From Flavobacterium okayamense (GTDB taxonomy: Bacteria > Bacteroidota > Bacteroidia > Flavobacteriales > Flavobacteriaceae), in assembly GCF_019702945.1 (NCBI RefSeq), contig NZ_AP024749.1, positions 310,001-374,000 on the forward strand: a DNA stretch of 64,000 nucleotides, written 5' to 3'. The position numbers were made by a program, and so were the translations under genes. Below the pieces are notes generated by a model that was not told the origin of the DNA, did no database searches, and saw only the letters and a program-made list of their open reading frames with translations. The first letter of the stretch is position 1. Every line of letters starts with the position of its first letter. Positions 33,420 to 41,636 of this stretch are shown here, in pieces.

Positions 33420-34046
33420 ATGAGTTTAGTGAAACTAACTATAAAAGGAATTTCGTACAGCCAAACCCAAAATGGAGCTTATGCTTTAATTTTAAATGAA
33501 GTTGATGGCGAACGTAATCTACCTATTGTTATTGGTGCTTTTGAGGCCCAATCCATTGCAATTGCTTTAGAAAAAGAAATAAAACCACCACGTCCTTTAA
33601 CTCATGATTTATTTAAAAACTTTGCCGATCGTTTCGACATTGTGGTTAAACAAGTTATTATCCATAAATTAGTAGATGGTGTTTTCTTTTCAAGTATAAT
33701 TTGTGAAAGAGATAAAATTGAAGAAATAATTGACGCACGAACATCTGACGCTATTGCTTTAGCTATACGTTTCAGTGCGCCAATTTTTACTTATAAAAAC
33801 ATTTTAGATAAAGCGGGAATTTATTTAAAAATGAACCCCTCTGAAAAAGAAGATGATGAAAATTCTGATGAAATTTTATCAACACCAGAAACTTTTGGAA
33901 TAGAGGCCGAAAACGAAGTTAAACCTGGTGATTTTAGTCATTATACTTTAGAAGAATTATATCAAAAATTAGAAGAAGCTGTTCAAAACGAAGATTACGA
34001 AAAAGCAGCAAAAATTAGAGACGAAATCTCTAAAAAAGAATCATAA
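33420..34046 (+). CDS. Bifunctional nuclease (BFN/DUF151) family protein with C-terminal UVR motif
   Basis: The 208-residue protein has an N-terminal DUF151/BFN domain (about 1-130, signatures LPIVIGAFEAQSIAIALE and DARTSDAIALAIRF). Plant members of this family have DNase/RNase activity. After an acidic linker (EKEDDENSDE) comes a UvrB/UvrC (UVR) motif (about 173-207: LEELYQKLEEAVQNEDYEKA), the coiled hairpin used for protein contacts in nucleotide excision repair and Clp adaptors. The exact role is unknown. It is 17 nt upstream of the nucleoside transporter gene, so it may be cotranscribed with it. Confidence 0.85.
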   Translation: MSLVKLTIKGISYSQTQNGAYALILNEVDGERNLPIVIGAFEAQSIAIALEKEIKPPRPLTHDLFKNFADRFDIVVKQVIIHKLVDGVFFSSIICERDKIEEIIDARTSDAIALAIRFSAPIFTYKNILDKAGIYLKMNPSEKEDDENSDEILSTPETFGIEAENEVKPGDFSHYTLEELYQKLEEAVQNEDYEKAAKIRDEISKKES

Positions 34047-34063
34047 CCCTAGCAAAAGATTAT

Positions 34064-35722
34064 ATGAATACAAGAATAGTTACCTTTTTCTTAATGCTTT
34101 TTTGCGCATTACAATTAAATGCACAAGAATTAGAAAAAAAATGGCAATTACAATCTTCAGAAAATGACTTCCTTGAATTAAAAGAAGGAACTTTTAGTTT
34201 AAAGTTATCTAATGACAGTGTTGTAAGAAAAGGAGATTACCTTATACAAGATAAGTATTTGTTTTTATTTGAAAACGGATCAGATTCTCCTACAAAAAGA
34301 TTTAGAATTGAAACTACTACTGATTCTACTTTAACTTTAAAAAAAGGAGAAAAAGCATATTCTTTCTTTTCGTCTAATAAAGTAAAAAAAGAAGTTTCTG
34401 GTACAGAATTAATTCCTAATAAAGGATTAACGGCTACTGGAATTGGAAGAGGAATACTTGGAATGTTATCTTTATTAGGTATTGCATTTGCTTTTAGTTC
34501 AAACCGAAAAGCTATTAACTGGAAAACAGTTGGAATAGGTTTAATGGCTCAACTTTTTCTTGCATTCGGGATTTTAAAAGTTCCGTTCATTCAAGCGTTT
34601 TTTGACATTGTAGGAAAACTATTTACTAAAGTCTTAGAATTTACAAGAGCAGGAAGTGAATTTTTACTTGGAGGAATGATGGACATTCAAAGCTTTGGAT
34701 TTATTTTCTTGTTCCAAGTTTTACCTACAATCATATTCTTTTCTGCATTAACATCATTGCTTTTTTATCTTGGAATTATTCAAAAAGTTGTTCAAGCAAT
34801 GGCTATTGTTTTAACAAAGCTTCTTAAAATTTCTGGAGCTGAAAGTTTATCAGTTGCTGGTAATATTTTCTTAGGTCAAACGGAAGCTCCTTTGCTTATC
34901 AAAGCTTATCTTGAGAAAATGAATAAAAGTGAAATCCTATTAGTTATGATTGGCGGAATGGCAACAGTTGCTGGAGGTGTTTTAGCTGCTTACATAGGCT
35001 TTTTAGGTGGTGGAGATAAAGTTCTTGAAGCTGAATTTGCAAGACACTTATTAGCAGCTTCAGTTATGGCTGCACCTGGAGCAATTATAATTTCTAAAAT
35101 TTTATATCCACAAAGTGAGATTATTAATACAGAAGTTGAAGTTACTAAAGATAAAATTGGTTCAAATATTCTTGATGCTATTGCAACAGGAACTACAGAA
35201 GGCTTAAAATTAGCTGCAAACGTTGCTGCAATGTTGCTTGTATTTATTGCTTTTATAGCCATGATCAATTATGGTTTAGATCAAATTGGTTATTACACTG
35301 GATTAAATTCTATTATTGCAGAAAACACTCCATACACAAAATTTTCATTAGAAACGATTTTAGGTATTGTTTTCTCTCCATTAATGTGGCTGATTGGTGT
35401 TGCAACTGAAGATATGATGTTAATGGGGCAATTATTAGGTATTAAATTAGCCGCTTCAGAATTCGTAGGATATATTCAATTGGCAGAGTTGAAGAATATG
35501 GCTAATGATATTCATTTTACCTATGAAAAATCAGTAATAATGGCAACCTATATGTTGTGTGGTTTTGCTAACTTTGCTTCAATCGGAATTCAAATTGGAG
35601 GAATTGGCTCATTAGCACCTAATCAAAGAAAAACATTGTCAGAATTTGGATTAAAAGCGGTAATTGGGGGTAGTTTAGCTTCGCTATTATCAGCTACAAT
35701 TGCCGGGATGATTATCGGTTAA
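34064..35722 (+). CDS. nupC: Concentrative (Na+ or H+) nucleoside transporter, CNT family, with N-terminal extra domain
   Basis: An inner-membrane nucleoside importer. The CNT core starts near residue 125: gate-domain helices, then GAESLSVAGNIFLGQTEAPLLIKAYL (substrate-binding HP1 region), GGMATVAGGVLAAYI, and the C-terminal MLCGFANFASIGIQIGGIG. The protein is 552 residues against about 400 for E. coli NupC. The first 120 residues are a cleavable-looking signal (ALQLNAQ) plus a small beta-rich lipocalin-like domain (KWQLQSSENDFLELKEG...). That domain would sit in the periplasm. Located 58 bp upstream of thyA on the same strand. Confidence 0.88.
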   Translation: MNTRIVTFFLMLFCALQLNAQELEKKWQLQSSENDFLELKEGTFSLKLSNDSVVRKGDYLIQDKYLFLFENGSDSPTKRFRIETTTDSTLTLKKGEKAYSFFSSNKVKKEVSGTELIPNKGLTATGIGRGILGMLSLLGIAFAFSSNRKAINWKTVGIGLMAQLFLAFGILKVPFIQAFFDIVGKLFTKVLEFTRAGSEFLLGGMMDIQSFGFIFLFQVLPTIIFFSALTSLLFYLGIIQKVVQAMAIVLTKLLKISGAESLSVAGNIFLGQTEAPLLIKAYLEKMNKSEILLVMIGGMATVAGGVLAAYIGFLGGGDKVLEAEFARHLLAASVMAAPGAIIISKILYPQSEIINTEVEVTKDKIGSNILDAIATGTTEGLKLAANVAAMLLVFIAFIAMINYGLDQIGYYTGLNSIIAENTPYTKFSLETILGIVFSPLMWLIGVATEDMMLMGQLLGIKLAASEFVGYIQLAELKNMANDIHFTYEKSVIMATYMLCGFANFASIGIQIGGIGSLAPNQRKTLSEFGLKAVIGGSLASLLSATIAGMIIG

Positions 35723-35746
35723 TTAGGAATTATAAGTTGAAACTTT

Positions 35747-35774
35747 TTAACTTTCGACTTTTAACTTTTGACTT
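35747..35774 (+). repeat. 14-nt tandem repeat between nupC and thyA
   Basis: TTAACTTTCGACTT (35747-35760) followed directly by TTAACTTTTGACTT (35761-35774); one difference. Partial units extend upstream (AACTTTT). It fills the gap after the transporter stop codon and ends 6 nt before the thyA ATG. Confidence 0.65.
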
Positions 35775-35780
35775 AAAAAA

Positions 35781-36605
35781 ATGAAACAATACCACGACTT
35801 AGTAAAACATGTATTAGAGAATGGAAATCAAAAAGGAGATAGAACCGGAACGGGAACTATTAGTGTTTTTGGCTATCAAATGCGATTCGATTTAAGTGAA
35901 GGTTTCCCTATGGTTACCACAAAAAAATTACACTTAAAATCGATTATACATGAGCTGTTGTGGTTCTTAAAAGGTGAAACCAATATTGCCTATTTAAAAG
36001 AAAATGGCGTAAAAATTTGGGATGATTGGGCAGATGAGAATGGCGATTTAGGGCCGGTTTATGGTCACCAATGGCGTAATTGGAACAGTGAAGAAATCGA
36101 CCAAATTACTGAATTAATTGAAACTATCAAGAAAAATCCAAACAGCAGAAGAATGCTAATTTCTGCATGGAACCCTAGTGTTTTACCTGATACTTCTGTT
36201 TCATTTGCTGAAAATGTAGCGAATGGAAAAGCAGCGCTTCCTCCATGTCATGCTTTCTTTCAGTTTTATGTTGCTGATGGAAAATTAAGTTGTCAGTTGT
36301 ACCAGCGAAGTGCAGACATTTTCTTAGGCGTTCCGTTTAACATTGCTTCTTATGCTTTATTAACCATGATGATTGCACAAGTATGCGATTTACAACCTGG
36401 AGATTTTGTACATACATTTGGTGATGCACATATTTACAACAATCATATTGAGCAATTAGAATTACAATTATCTAGAGATTGTCGACCATTACCAACCATG
36501 AAAATGAATCCTGATGTAAAAAATATTTTCGATTTTACTTATGACGATTTCACTTTAGAAGGTTACGACCCACATCCACATATTAAAGGGCAAGTTTCGG
36601 TTTAA
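35781..36605 (+). CDS. thyA: Thymidylate synthase
   Basis: Makes dTMP from dUMP with methylene-tetrahydrofolate, leaving dihydrofolate that the folA product (46.8 kb) must recycle. It has 274 residues. The catalytic nucleophile is C156 in [11 protein letters not shown]21 (GDRTGTGT), the [20 protein letters not shown] block and HIYNNH are intact. A 10-15-residue insertion ([13 protein letters not shown]) before the active site is normal for Bacteroidota enzymes. It lies downstream of the nucleoside transporter and 5 nt before a TonB-domain gene. Confidence 0.97.
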   Translation: MKQYHDLVKHVLENGNQKGDRTGTGTISVFGYQMRFDLSEGFPMVTTKKLHLKSIIHELLWFLKGETNIAYLKENGVKIWDDWADENGDLGPVYGHQWRNWNSEEIDQITELIETIKKNPNSRRMLISAWNPSVLPDTSVSFAENVANGKAALPPCHAFFQFYVADGKLSCQLYQRSADIFLGVPFNIASYALLTMMIAQVCDLQPGDFVHTFGDAHIYNNHIEQLELQLSRDCRPLPTMKMNPDVKNIFDFTYDDFTLEGYDPHPHIKGQVSV

Positions 36606-36610
36606 AATCG

Positions 36611-37042
36611 ATGAAAAGGATATTTACAACAATATTTATTTTATTATTCTATTCATCATTTTCTCAAATATTAGATAATGAAAATAGAGATTATTCATTT
36701 ATTGAATTAGATGAATATCCTACGACGCAAGAATGTCAAAATCACAGCAGACAAGAAAAATTTGATTGTTTTAAACAATTTCTAAATGATCATGTAAATA
36801 AAAATTTTAATTACCCAGAAAAAGCAATAAAAAATAAAATTAGTGGTAAGGTTTTGATCACATTTACCATAAACAAAGAAGGCAAAGTTGATAGTATTTT
36901 AACCGATGGATCAGATGAAATATTACAAAAAGAGGCTCGGAGAATAATATCAATATTACCCCAATTTAAACCAGGAATTGAGTCTGGAAAGCCAGTTAAT
37001 GTAAAATATTCAGTACCTCTGACTTTTAAACTTCCTGATTAA
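36611..37042 (+). CDS. Secreted TonB C-terminal-domain protein
   Basis: The 143-residue protein has a signal peptide (1-18, YSSFSQ) and a TonB C-terminal domain (about 60-142: FNYPEKAIKNKISGKVLITFTI, KEARRIISILPQFKPG). It lacks the inner-membrane anchor helix and proline-rich linker of a normal TonB, so it would be free in the periplasm. Such stand-alone domains are common in Flavobacteriaceae; their function is not known to me. It follows thyA by 5 nt, and its 3' end overlaps the convergent DUF2797 gene by 17 nt. Confidence 0.78.
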   Translation: MKRIFTTIFILLFYSSFSQILDNENRDYSFIELDEYPTTQECQNHSRQEKFDCFKQFLNDHVNKNFNYPEKAIKNKISGKVLITFTINKEGKVDSILTDGSDEILQKEARRIISILPQFKPGIESGKPVNVKYSVPLTFKLPD

Positions 37043-37829
37043 AAGAAATCCTCACAACATACCCTTCATACGAACGAACATTAAAAACGGTTCCATCGTT
37101 GAAAATTAAATACTGTCCTTTTATTCCAGCTAAAATTCCAGAATAATTAGGCGTTTTATCTAAGTTAAGACTAGTTACTTTTGTTGGGTATTGTTCCACT
37201 GGATAATTTAAATAATACAAATGTGGTTCATTCAAAAAATAAGGTTTTACTTCATCTGGTAATACATTTTCTATTTTTAAACGCTCAGCAATTAAATCAG
37301 CATGAGAAACATCATTTTTTAACATTTTTTGCCAACTTGTTTTATCGGTAAAATAATCTTTCAAAGCAACTTCAGTAATTCCAGCTAAGTATCTATTCGG
37401 AACCTCCACAATTGGAATCGCTTGTATAGCTCCTTGATCTATCCATCGTGTAGGTACTTGAGTTTTACGCGTTACACCCACTTTTACTTCGCTCGACAAC
37501 GCTAAATATACAATATGCGGTTGCAATTGTACTTTTTTTTCGTATTCCAAATCTCGATCTTCAATATCTAAATGTGCCTTGCTCAATTCGGGTTTCATTA
37601 TCCAATCTCCAACAGCCGGACTACTCATAAAACAGTCATAACAAAATCCTTGTCGGAAAATTTTCTTAGGTTGGCCACAATTTAAACATTGATACCCTAC
37701 AAATTCCATTGAAAAATTCTTTCCTATCGCCTGATTTACATGTATAAAACTATCTTCAAAAACTAAATAATATTGAATAGGGTTTCCTAATTCTGTTTGC
37801 ATTTTTTGAAGTGTTCCTTGGTAATCCAT
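37026..37829 (-). CDS. DUF2797 protein with zinc ribbon and GIY-YIG-like segment
   Basis: The 267-residue protein fits DUF2797. Four cysteines (C48, C51, C63, C66; CLNC...CYDC) form a likely zinc ribbon. Downstream, VYLA (107-110), KVGVTR (116-121), RW (128-129) and E153 (TEVALKDYF) resemble the core of GIY-YIG nucleases (Y-x-L, K-x-G-x-T, R-W, Glu). I infer a nucleic-acid-acting protein; no activity is known to me. ATG start. Transcribed alone, convergent with and overlapping the TonB-domain gene by 17 nt. Confidence 0.75.
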   Translation of the reverse strand: MDYQGTLQKMQTELGNPIQYYLVFEDSFIHVNQAIGKNFSMEFVGYQCLNCGQPKKIFRQGFCYDCFMSSPAVGDWIMKPELSKAHLDIEDRDLEYEKKVQLQPHIVYLALSSEVKVGVTRKTQVPTRWIDQGAIQAIPIVEVPNRYLAGITEVALKDYFTDKTSWQKMLKNDVSHADLIAERLKIENVLPDEVKPYFLNEPHLYYLNYPVEQYPTKVTSLNLDKTPNYSGILAGIKGQYLIFNDGTVFNVRSYEGYVVRISFNQEV

Positions 37830-37873
37830 GATTGAATTTTAATTGAGATGAATTAATAAATTAAAAAAAATGT

Positions 37874-37881
37874 TATTTTTG
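37874..37881 (+). promoter_or_regulatory. Candidate -7 element for the GH3-family gene
   Basis: TATTTTTG, exact TAnnTTTG, 47 nt before the ATG at 37929. The nearest TTG is 28 nt away, outside the usual range. Confidence 0.35.
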
Positions 37882-37928
37882 GTAAAGTTATCATTACTAT
37901 TTTGATAATCATAATTTGACAAAACAAA

Positions 37929-39452
37929 ATGCCGTTACCAATAATTAACTCAATAGCGTCATGGATTTTAAAGAAACGAATTCATCAAATGGAATTGTTC
38001 CTAAAGTATCCTCATGAAGTTCAAGAAGAGTTAATGTGTAATTTATTAAAATCTGCGGAAAATACAGTAATTGGTAAAAAGTACGATTTTTCAAGTATAA
38101 AAAACTACGAAACATTTTCTGAAAGAGTTCCTGTATCTACTTATGAAGATTTAGAACCACTTATTGAGGAAACTAGAAAAGGGGCTCAAAATGTTTTATG
38201 GAATACGCCTATAAAATGGTTTGCTAAATCGAGTGGAACTACAAATGCAAAAAGTAAATTTATACCAGTTAGTAGCGAGGCACTTGAAAATTGTCATTAC
38301 AAAGCGAGTAAAGATTTATTGTGCTTATATTTAAACAACAATGAAAATTCGCAATTATTCACTGGAAAAAGTTTACGATTAGGTGGAAGTAAACAATTGT
38401 ATGAAGACAACAATACATTTTTTGGCGATTTATCGGCCATTTTAATTGACAATATGCCTATTTGGGCAGAGTTTAGTTCAACACCAAGCAATAAAGTTTC
38501 TTTAATGGGCGATTGGGAAACCAAACTTCCAGCTATAATTAATGAAACTATACAAGAAAATGTAACAAGTTTAGCTGGCGTTCCAAGTTGGATGATGGTT
38601 TTACTAAATAAAACTTTAGAAACAACAGGAAAGCAAAATCTATTGGATATTTGGCCAAACGCTGAAGTATACTTTCACGGAGGTGTAAGTTTTGAACCTT
38701 ATCGCGAGCAATACAAAAAACTATTTCCAAAAGATAATTTTAGCTATTACGAAATTTACAATGCTTCTGAAGGGTTTTTCGCTATTCAAGATTTAAACAA
38801 TTCCAATGAATTATTATTAATGCTTGATTATGGAATATTCTATGAATTTATTCCAATGGAAACCTTTGGAACTACAAATCAAAAAGCGATTCCTTTACAT
38901 CAAGTAGAATTAAATAAGAATTATGCAGTAGTAATTACTACGAATTCGGGTTTGTGGCGTTACTTAATTGGCGACACTGTTCGCTTCACGTCGATAGATC
39001 CTTTTCGAATCGTTGTTACTGGACGCACAAAACACCATATTAATGTTTTTGGTGAAGAATTAATGGTAGAAAACACTGATAAAGCATTAGCCAAGACTTG
39101 TAATGAATTAGGTTGCGAAGTTATAGATTATACCGTAGCTCCAATTTTCATGAAAGATAAAGAAAAGGGTGCTCATGAATGGATAATTGAATTTAAAACC
39201 TTACCTTCAAACATTGAAGGATTCGCAGCATTGTTAGACAAGAACCTACAAACTGTAAACTCTGATTATGAAGCAAAACGCTACAATAACATGACATTAA
39301 ATCCGTTAAAAGTTAATGTAGCTCGTACTAATTTATTTTACGATTGGCTTAAAGAAAATGACAAGTTAGGTGGTCAACATAAAATACCTCGATTATCTAA
39401 CGAAAGAAAGCACTTAGAAGAATTATTAAAAATGCAATTAATGCATATCTAA
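37929..39452 (+). CDS. GH3 (auxin-responsive) family acyl-adenylating enzyme
   Basis: The 507-residue protein of the GH3 family, known in plants as acyl-acid amido synthetases that adenylate hormone carboxylates and join them to amino acids. ATP-binding motif KSSGTTNAKSKFIP has SSGTT at 101-105; YNASEGFFAIQ and LWRYLIGDTVRFTS are the other adenylation motifs. Bacterial members are widespread in Bacteroidota, but the substrate is unknown. It is cytoplasmic, with no signal peptide. A tiny lipoprotein gene follows 11 nt later. Confidence 0.88.
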   Translation: MPLPIINSIASWILKKRIHQMELFLKYPHEVQEELMCNLLKSAENTVIGKKYDFSSIKNYETFSERVPVSTYEDLEPLIEETRKGAQNVLWNTPIKWFAKSSGTTNAKSKFIPVSSEALENCHYKASKDLLCLYLNNNENSQLFTGKSLRLGGSKQLYEDNNTFFGDLSAILIDNMPIWAEFSSTPSNKVSLMGDWETKLPAIINETIQENVTSLAGVPSWMMVLLNKTLETTGKQNLLDIWPNAEVYFHGGVSFEPYREQYKKLFPKDNFSYYEIYNASEGFFAIQDLNNSNELLLMLDYGIFYEFIPMETFGTTNQKAIPLHQVELNKNYAVVITTNSGLWRYLIGDTVRFTSIDPFRIVVTGRTKHHINVFGEELMVENTDKALAKTCNELGCEVIDYTVAPIFMKDKEKGAHEWIIEFKTLPSNIEGFAALLDKNLQTVNSDYEAKRYNNMTLNPLKVNVARTNLFYDWLKENDKLGGQHKIPRLSNERKHLEELLKMQLMHI

Positions 39453-39463
39453 AAAATGGAGTT

Positions 39464-39628
39464 ATGAAAAAGAGTATTGCCCTAGCATTAGTAAGTTTAT
39501 TTATTTTATCATCTTGTGGACCAAGAAGATATAGATGTGGTCCTTATAGAAAATGTGAGAATGAAACCAAAATAGATTCTAAAAAAATCGAACCAAAAGT
39601 TCAAGAAAAGTATATTGTAAAAACTTAA
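39464..39628 (+). CDS. Very small lipoprotein (54 aa)
   Basis: MKKSIALALVSLFILSSCGP, then RRYRCGPYRKCENETK and a Lys/Glu-rich end (...EKYIVKT). It has a lipoprotein signal peptide with lipobox LSSC (Cys18) and two more Cys in the mature part. No family recognised. It follows the GH3 gene by 11 nt and precedes a strong terminator. A similar 43-residue lipoprotein lies on the other side of the OmpA gene (41428-41559); both have a short Cys/Arg-containing head and a Lys/Glu tail. Confidence 0.7.
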   Translation: MKKSIALALVSLFILSSCGPRRYRCGPYRKCENETKIDSKKIEPKVQEKYIVKT

Positions 39629-39654
39629 AAAACATCTAATTATATTTTTTACCA

Positions 39655-39687
39655 ATCGATTTACTCAGCAGTAAATCGATTTTTTTT
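39655..39687 (+). terminator. Rho-independent terminator
   Basis: ATCGATTTACT (39655-39665), loop CAGC, AGTAAATCGAT (39670-39680), then seven T. A perfect 11-bp stem ending the GH3-lipoprotein unit. Confidence 0.88.
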
Positions 39688-39759
39688 GCATTTTATCGAA
39701 ATAAATAACATAAAAATAACTTTTCATTAATTAAACCTACTTTTATTGAATAATTATTC

Positions 39760-39767
39760 TAATTTTG
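39760..39767 (+). promoter_or_regulatory. Candidate -7 element for the OmpA-family gene
   Basis: TAATTTTG, exact TAnnTTTG, 52 nt before the ATG. The nearest TTG is too close (11 nt), so this is a partial match. Confidence 0.4.
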
Positions 39768-39819
39768 CCCGCGTTTTAAGTTTTTTTGTAAAAACAACTG
39801 TTATTTAACTCAATTTATT

Positions 39820-41391
39820 ATGAAATTAATCTCTAAATTAACATTAGTTTGTATTCTAATTCAAAATGTTTTATTTGCTCAGGAGCCTCAGCGTTTAGAA
39901 CATTTAGATTCAATCCTTAACATTATCAATACTTCTACAAAAGGTATTCGTTATAATTTGAGTGATACTGGTATTAATTCAGAATTAAATGAGGTAGGTA
40001 CTACTTTTTTTATGAATAAATATATTATTCTTTCTAATAAAAAAAGAAGACATTACGAAACCACTTTAAATGAAAAAACAAATACTTTCAACAACAATAT
40101 GTACTGTGTAAATGTTGATGAAGAAGGTAATTTATCATTCCCTTTATTGTTTTCAAGTGCGCTTGATTCTAAAAACAATGAAGGTTCGTTAACTTTTAGT
40201 CCAAATCAAAAAACTATTTTCTATACTCAAGAAAATCCAGATAATGCTGAAGTATTTGATTTATATAAAGCAGAATTAGATACAGATTCTAAAGAATATT
40301 GGACAAATATTCAAAAAGTAGATATTATCCCTGCTGGTTATTCGGTTGAAACTCCTACGGTTTCTGCAGATGGTAAAAAGTTAGTTTTTGCATCAAACAT
40401 GCCAGGCGGTTTTGGTGGTTACGATTTATATGAGGCTACAATTAATGAAGATGGTTCTGTTTCTAAACCAAGTAACTTAGGAGCTAACATTAATACAAAC
40501 GAAGACGAAAAATATCCAACTTTAACAAAGGATGGTAAACACTTATATTTCTCATCAAAAGGTCACTTAAACATGGGTGGATTTGATGTATTTAGAAGTT
40601 CGTGTGTAGACAATTCTTATTTACCTGCTTTAAACTTAGGCACAACATTAAATTCAAGAAGAGATGACCAAGCATTCTTACTAGTTGAAGAAAACAAAGG
40701 ATATATTTCTACAGATAAATCAAGTGGTGGAAATTTCGATATTTTAAAGTTTGAAATTAAACATTTAGATAAAGCAAATAAAACATATCAAGTTGTTGAG
40801 CAAGAATCTTTAACAGCTTTACCTAATGCTAAAGTTACAATCAAGGATGAATTTGGGAATATTATCACTGAAGCAATTACTGATAAAAATGGTGAAATTA
40901 AAGTTGAAATGAATCCTATTTCATACAACTATATCACAGTAGAAAAAGAAGGTTATAAACCATTCAAAACAAACTTTACTACTGAAAATATTTTATCTAG
41001 TCCAATTAAACTAGAACAAGATAAACCAGTTATAACTGAAGATGCTATTGTTATTGAAAATATCTTCTTCAACTTTAACAAGGCTTCAATAACTGCTGAA
41101 TCTCAATTATCATTAAACAAAATTGTTAATGTTTTAAATGAGTATCCAGAAATGAAATTAGCAATTGGGGCACACACTGATAATAAAGGTTCTGATAAAT
41201 ATAACCAAGCGTTATCTCAAAGAAGAGCTAAATCTACTGTAGATTATTTATTATCAAAAGGTATTTCTAAAGAACGTTTAACTTTTAAAGGATACGGAGA
41301 ATCTCAACCATTATTTGATTGTGGAGGAAACTGTACACAAGAGCAAGATCAAAAGAATAGACGTGTAGAATTTAAAATTATAAAAGAATAA
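39820..41391 (+). CDS. OmpA-family protein with PD40 beta-propeller
   Basis: The 523-residue envelope protein has a signal peptide (1-20, NVLFAQ). Then come PD40/WD40-like repeats (about 115-310; motifs GSLTFSPNQKTIFYTQ, PTVSADGKKLVFAS, PTLTKDGKHLYFSS), a carboxypeptidase-regulatory-like domain (about 320-395), and an OmpA C-terminal peptidoglycan-binding domain (about 410-520; AHTDNKGSDKYNQALSQRRA, NRRVEF). The order PD40-CRD-OmpA is that of PorE-type type IX secretion proteins, but it lacks the TPR region, so that link is tentative. It likely ties the outer membrane to peptidoglycan. A 43-residue lipoprotein follows 36 nt later. Confidence 0.88.
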   Translation: MKLISKLTLVCILIQNVLFAQEPQRLEHLDSILNIINTSTKGIRYNLSDTGINSELNEVGTTFFMNKYIILSNKKRRHYETTLNEKTNTFNNNMYCVNVDEEGNLSFPLLFSSALDSKNNEGSLTFSPNQKTIFYTQENPDNAEVFDLYKAELDTDSKEYWTNIQKVDIIPAGYSVETPTVSADGKKLVFASNMPGGFGGYDLYEATINEDGSVSKPSNLGANINTNEDEKYPTLTKDGKHLYFSSKGHLNMGGFDVFRSSCVDNSYLPALNLGTTLNSRRDDQAFLLVEENKGYISTDKSSGGNFDILKFEIKHLDKANKTYQVVEQESLTALPNAKVTIKDEFGNIITEAITDKNGEIKVEMNPISYNYITVEKEGYKPFKTNFTTENILSSPIKLEQDKPVITEDAIVIENIFFNFNKASITAESQLSLNKIVNVLNEYPEMKLAIGAHTDNKGSDKYNQALSQRRAKSTVDYLLSKGISKERLTFKGYGESQPLFDCGGNCTQEQDQKNRRVEFKIIKE

Positions 41392-41427
41392 CACAAATAA
41401 ATTACAACTATAAAAACTCTCTCTAAA

Positions 41428-41559
41428 ATGAAAAAAGCAATTACAGTTTTAGCAATTTCTACATTAACATTAACATCATGCTCGAGCGGTTGGAGCTGCA
41501 AAGCTCGCTATGTAAAAGCCGATAAAAAAGTAGAAGTTGAAAAAACTAAAAATGCGTAA
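41428..41559 (+). CDS. Very small lipoprotein (43 aa)
   Basis: MKKAITVLAISTLTLTSCSS, then GWSCKARYVK and a charged ADKKVEVEKTKNA end. Lipobox LTSC (Cys18). The mature peptide would be only 26 residues. No family recognised. It is downstream of the OmpA gene and probably cotranscribed with it, ending at the terminator 41563-41592. It resembles the 54-residue lipoprotein at 39464-39628 in size, Cys18 position and basic/acidic tail. Confidence 0.7.
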   Translation: MKKAITVLAISTLTLTSCSSGWSCKARYVKADKKVEVEKTKNA

Positions 41560-41562
41560 AAC

Positions 41563-41592
41563 AAAAAGCGACTCAAATGAGTCGCTTTTTTT
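41563..41592 (+). terminator. Rho-independent terminator
   Basis: AAAAAGCGACTC (41563-41574), loop AAAT, GAGTCGCTTTTT (41579-41590), then more T. A perfect 12-bp stem. Confidence 0.88.
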
Positions 41593-41636
41593 TATTCTTC
41601 TAGTAATCGATTGGTATTTTTAAATCTCATTTATTA

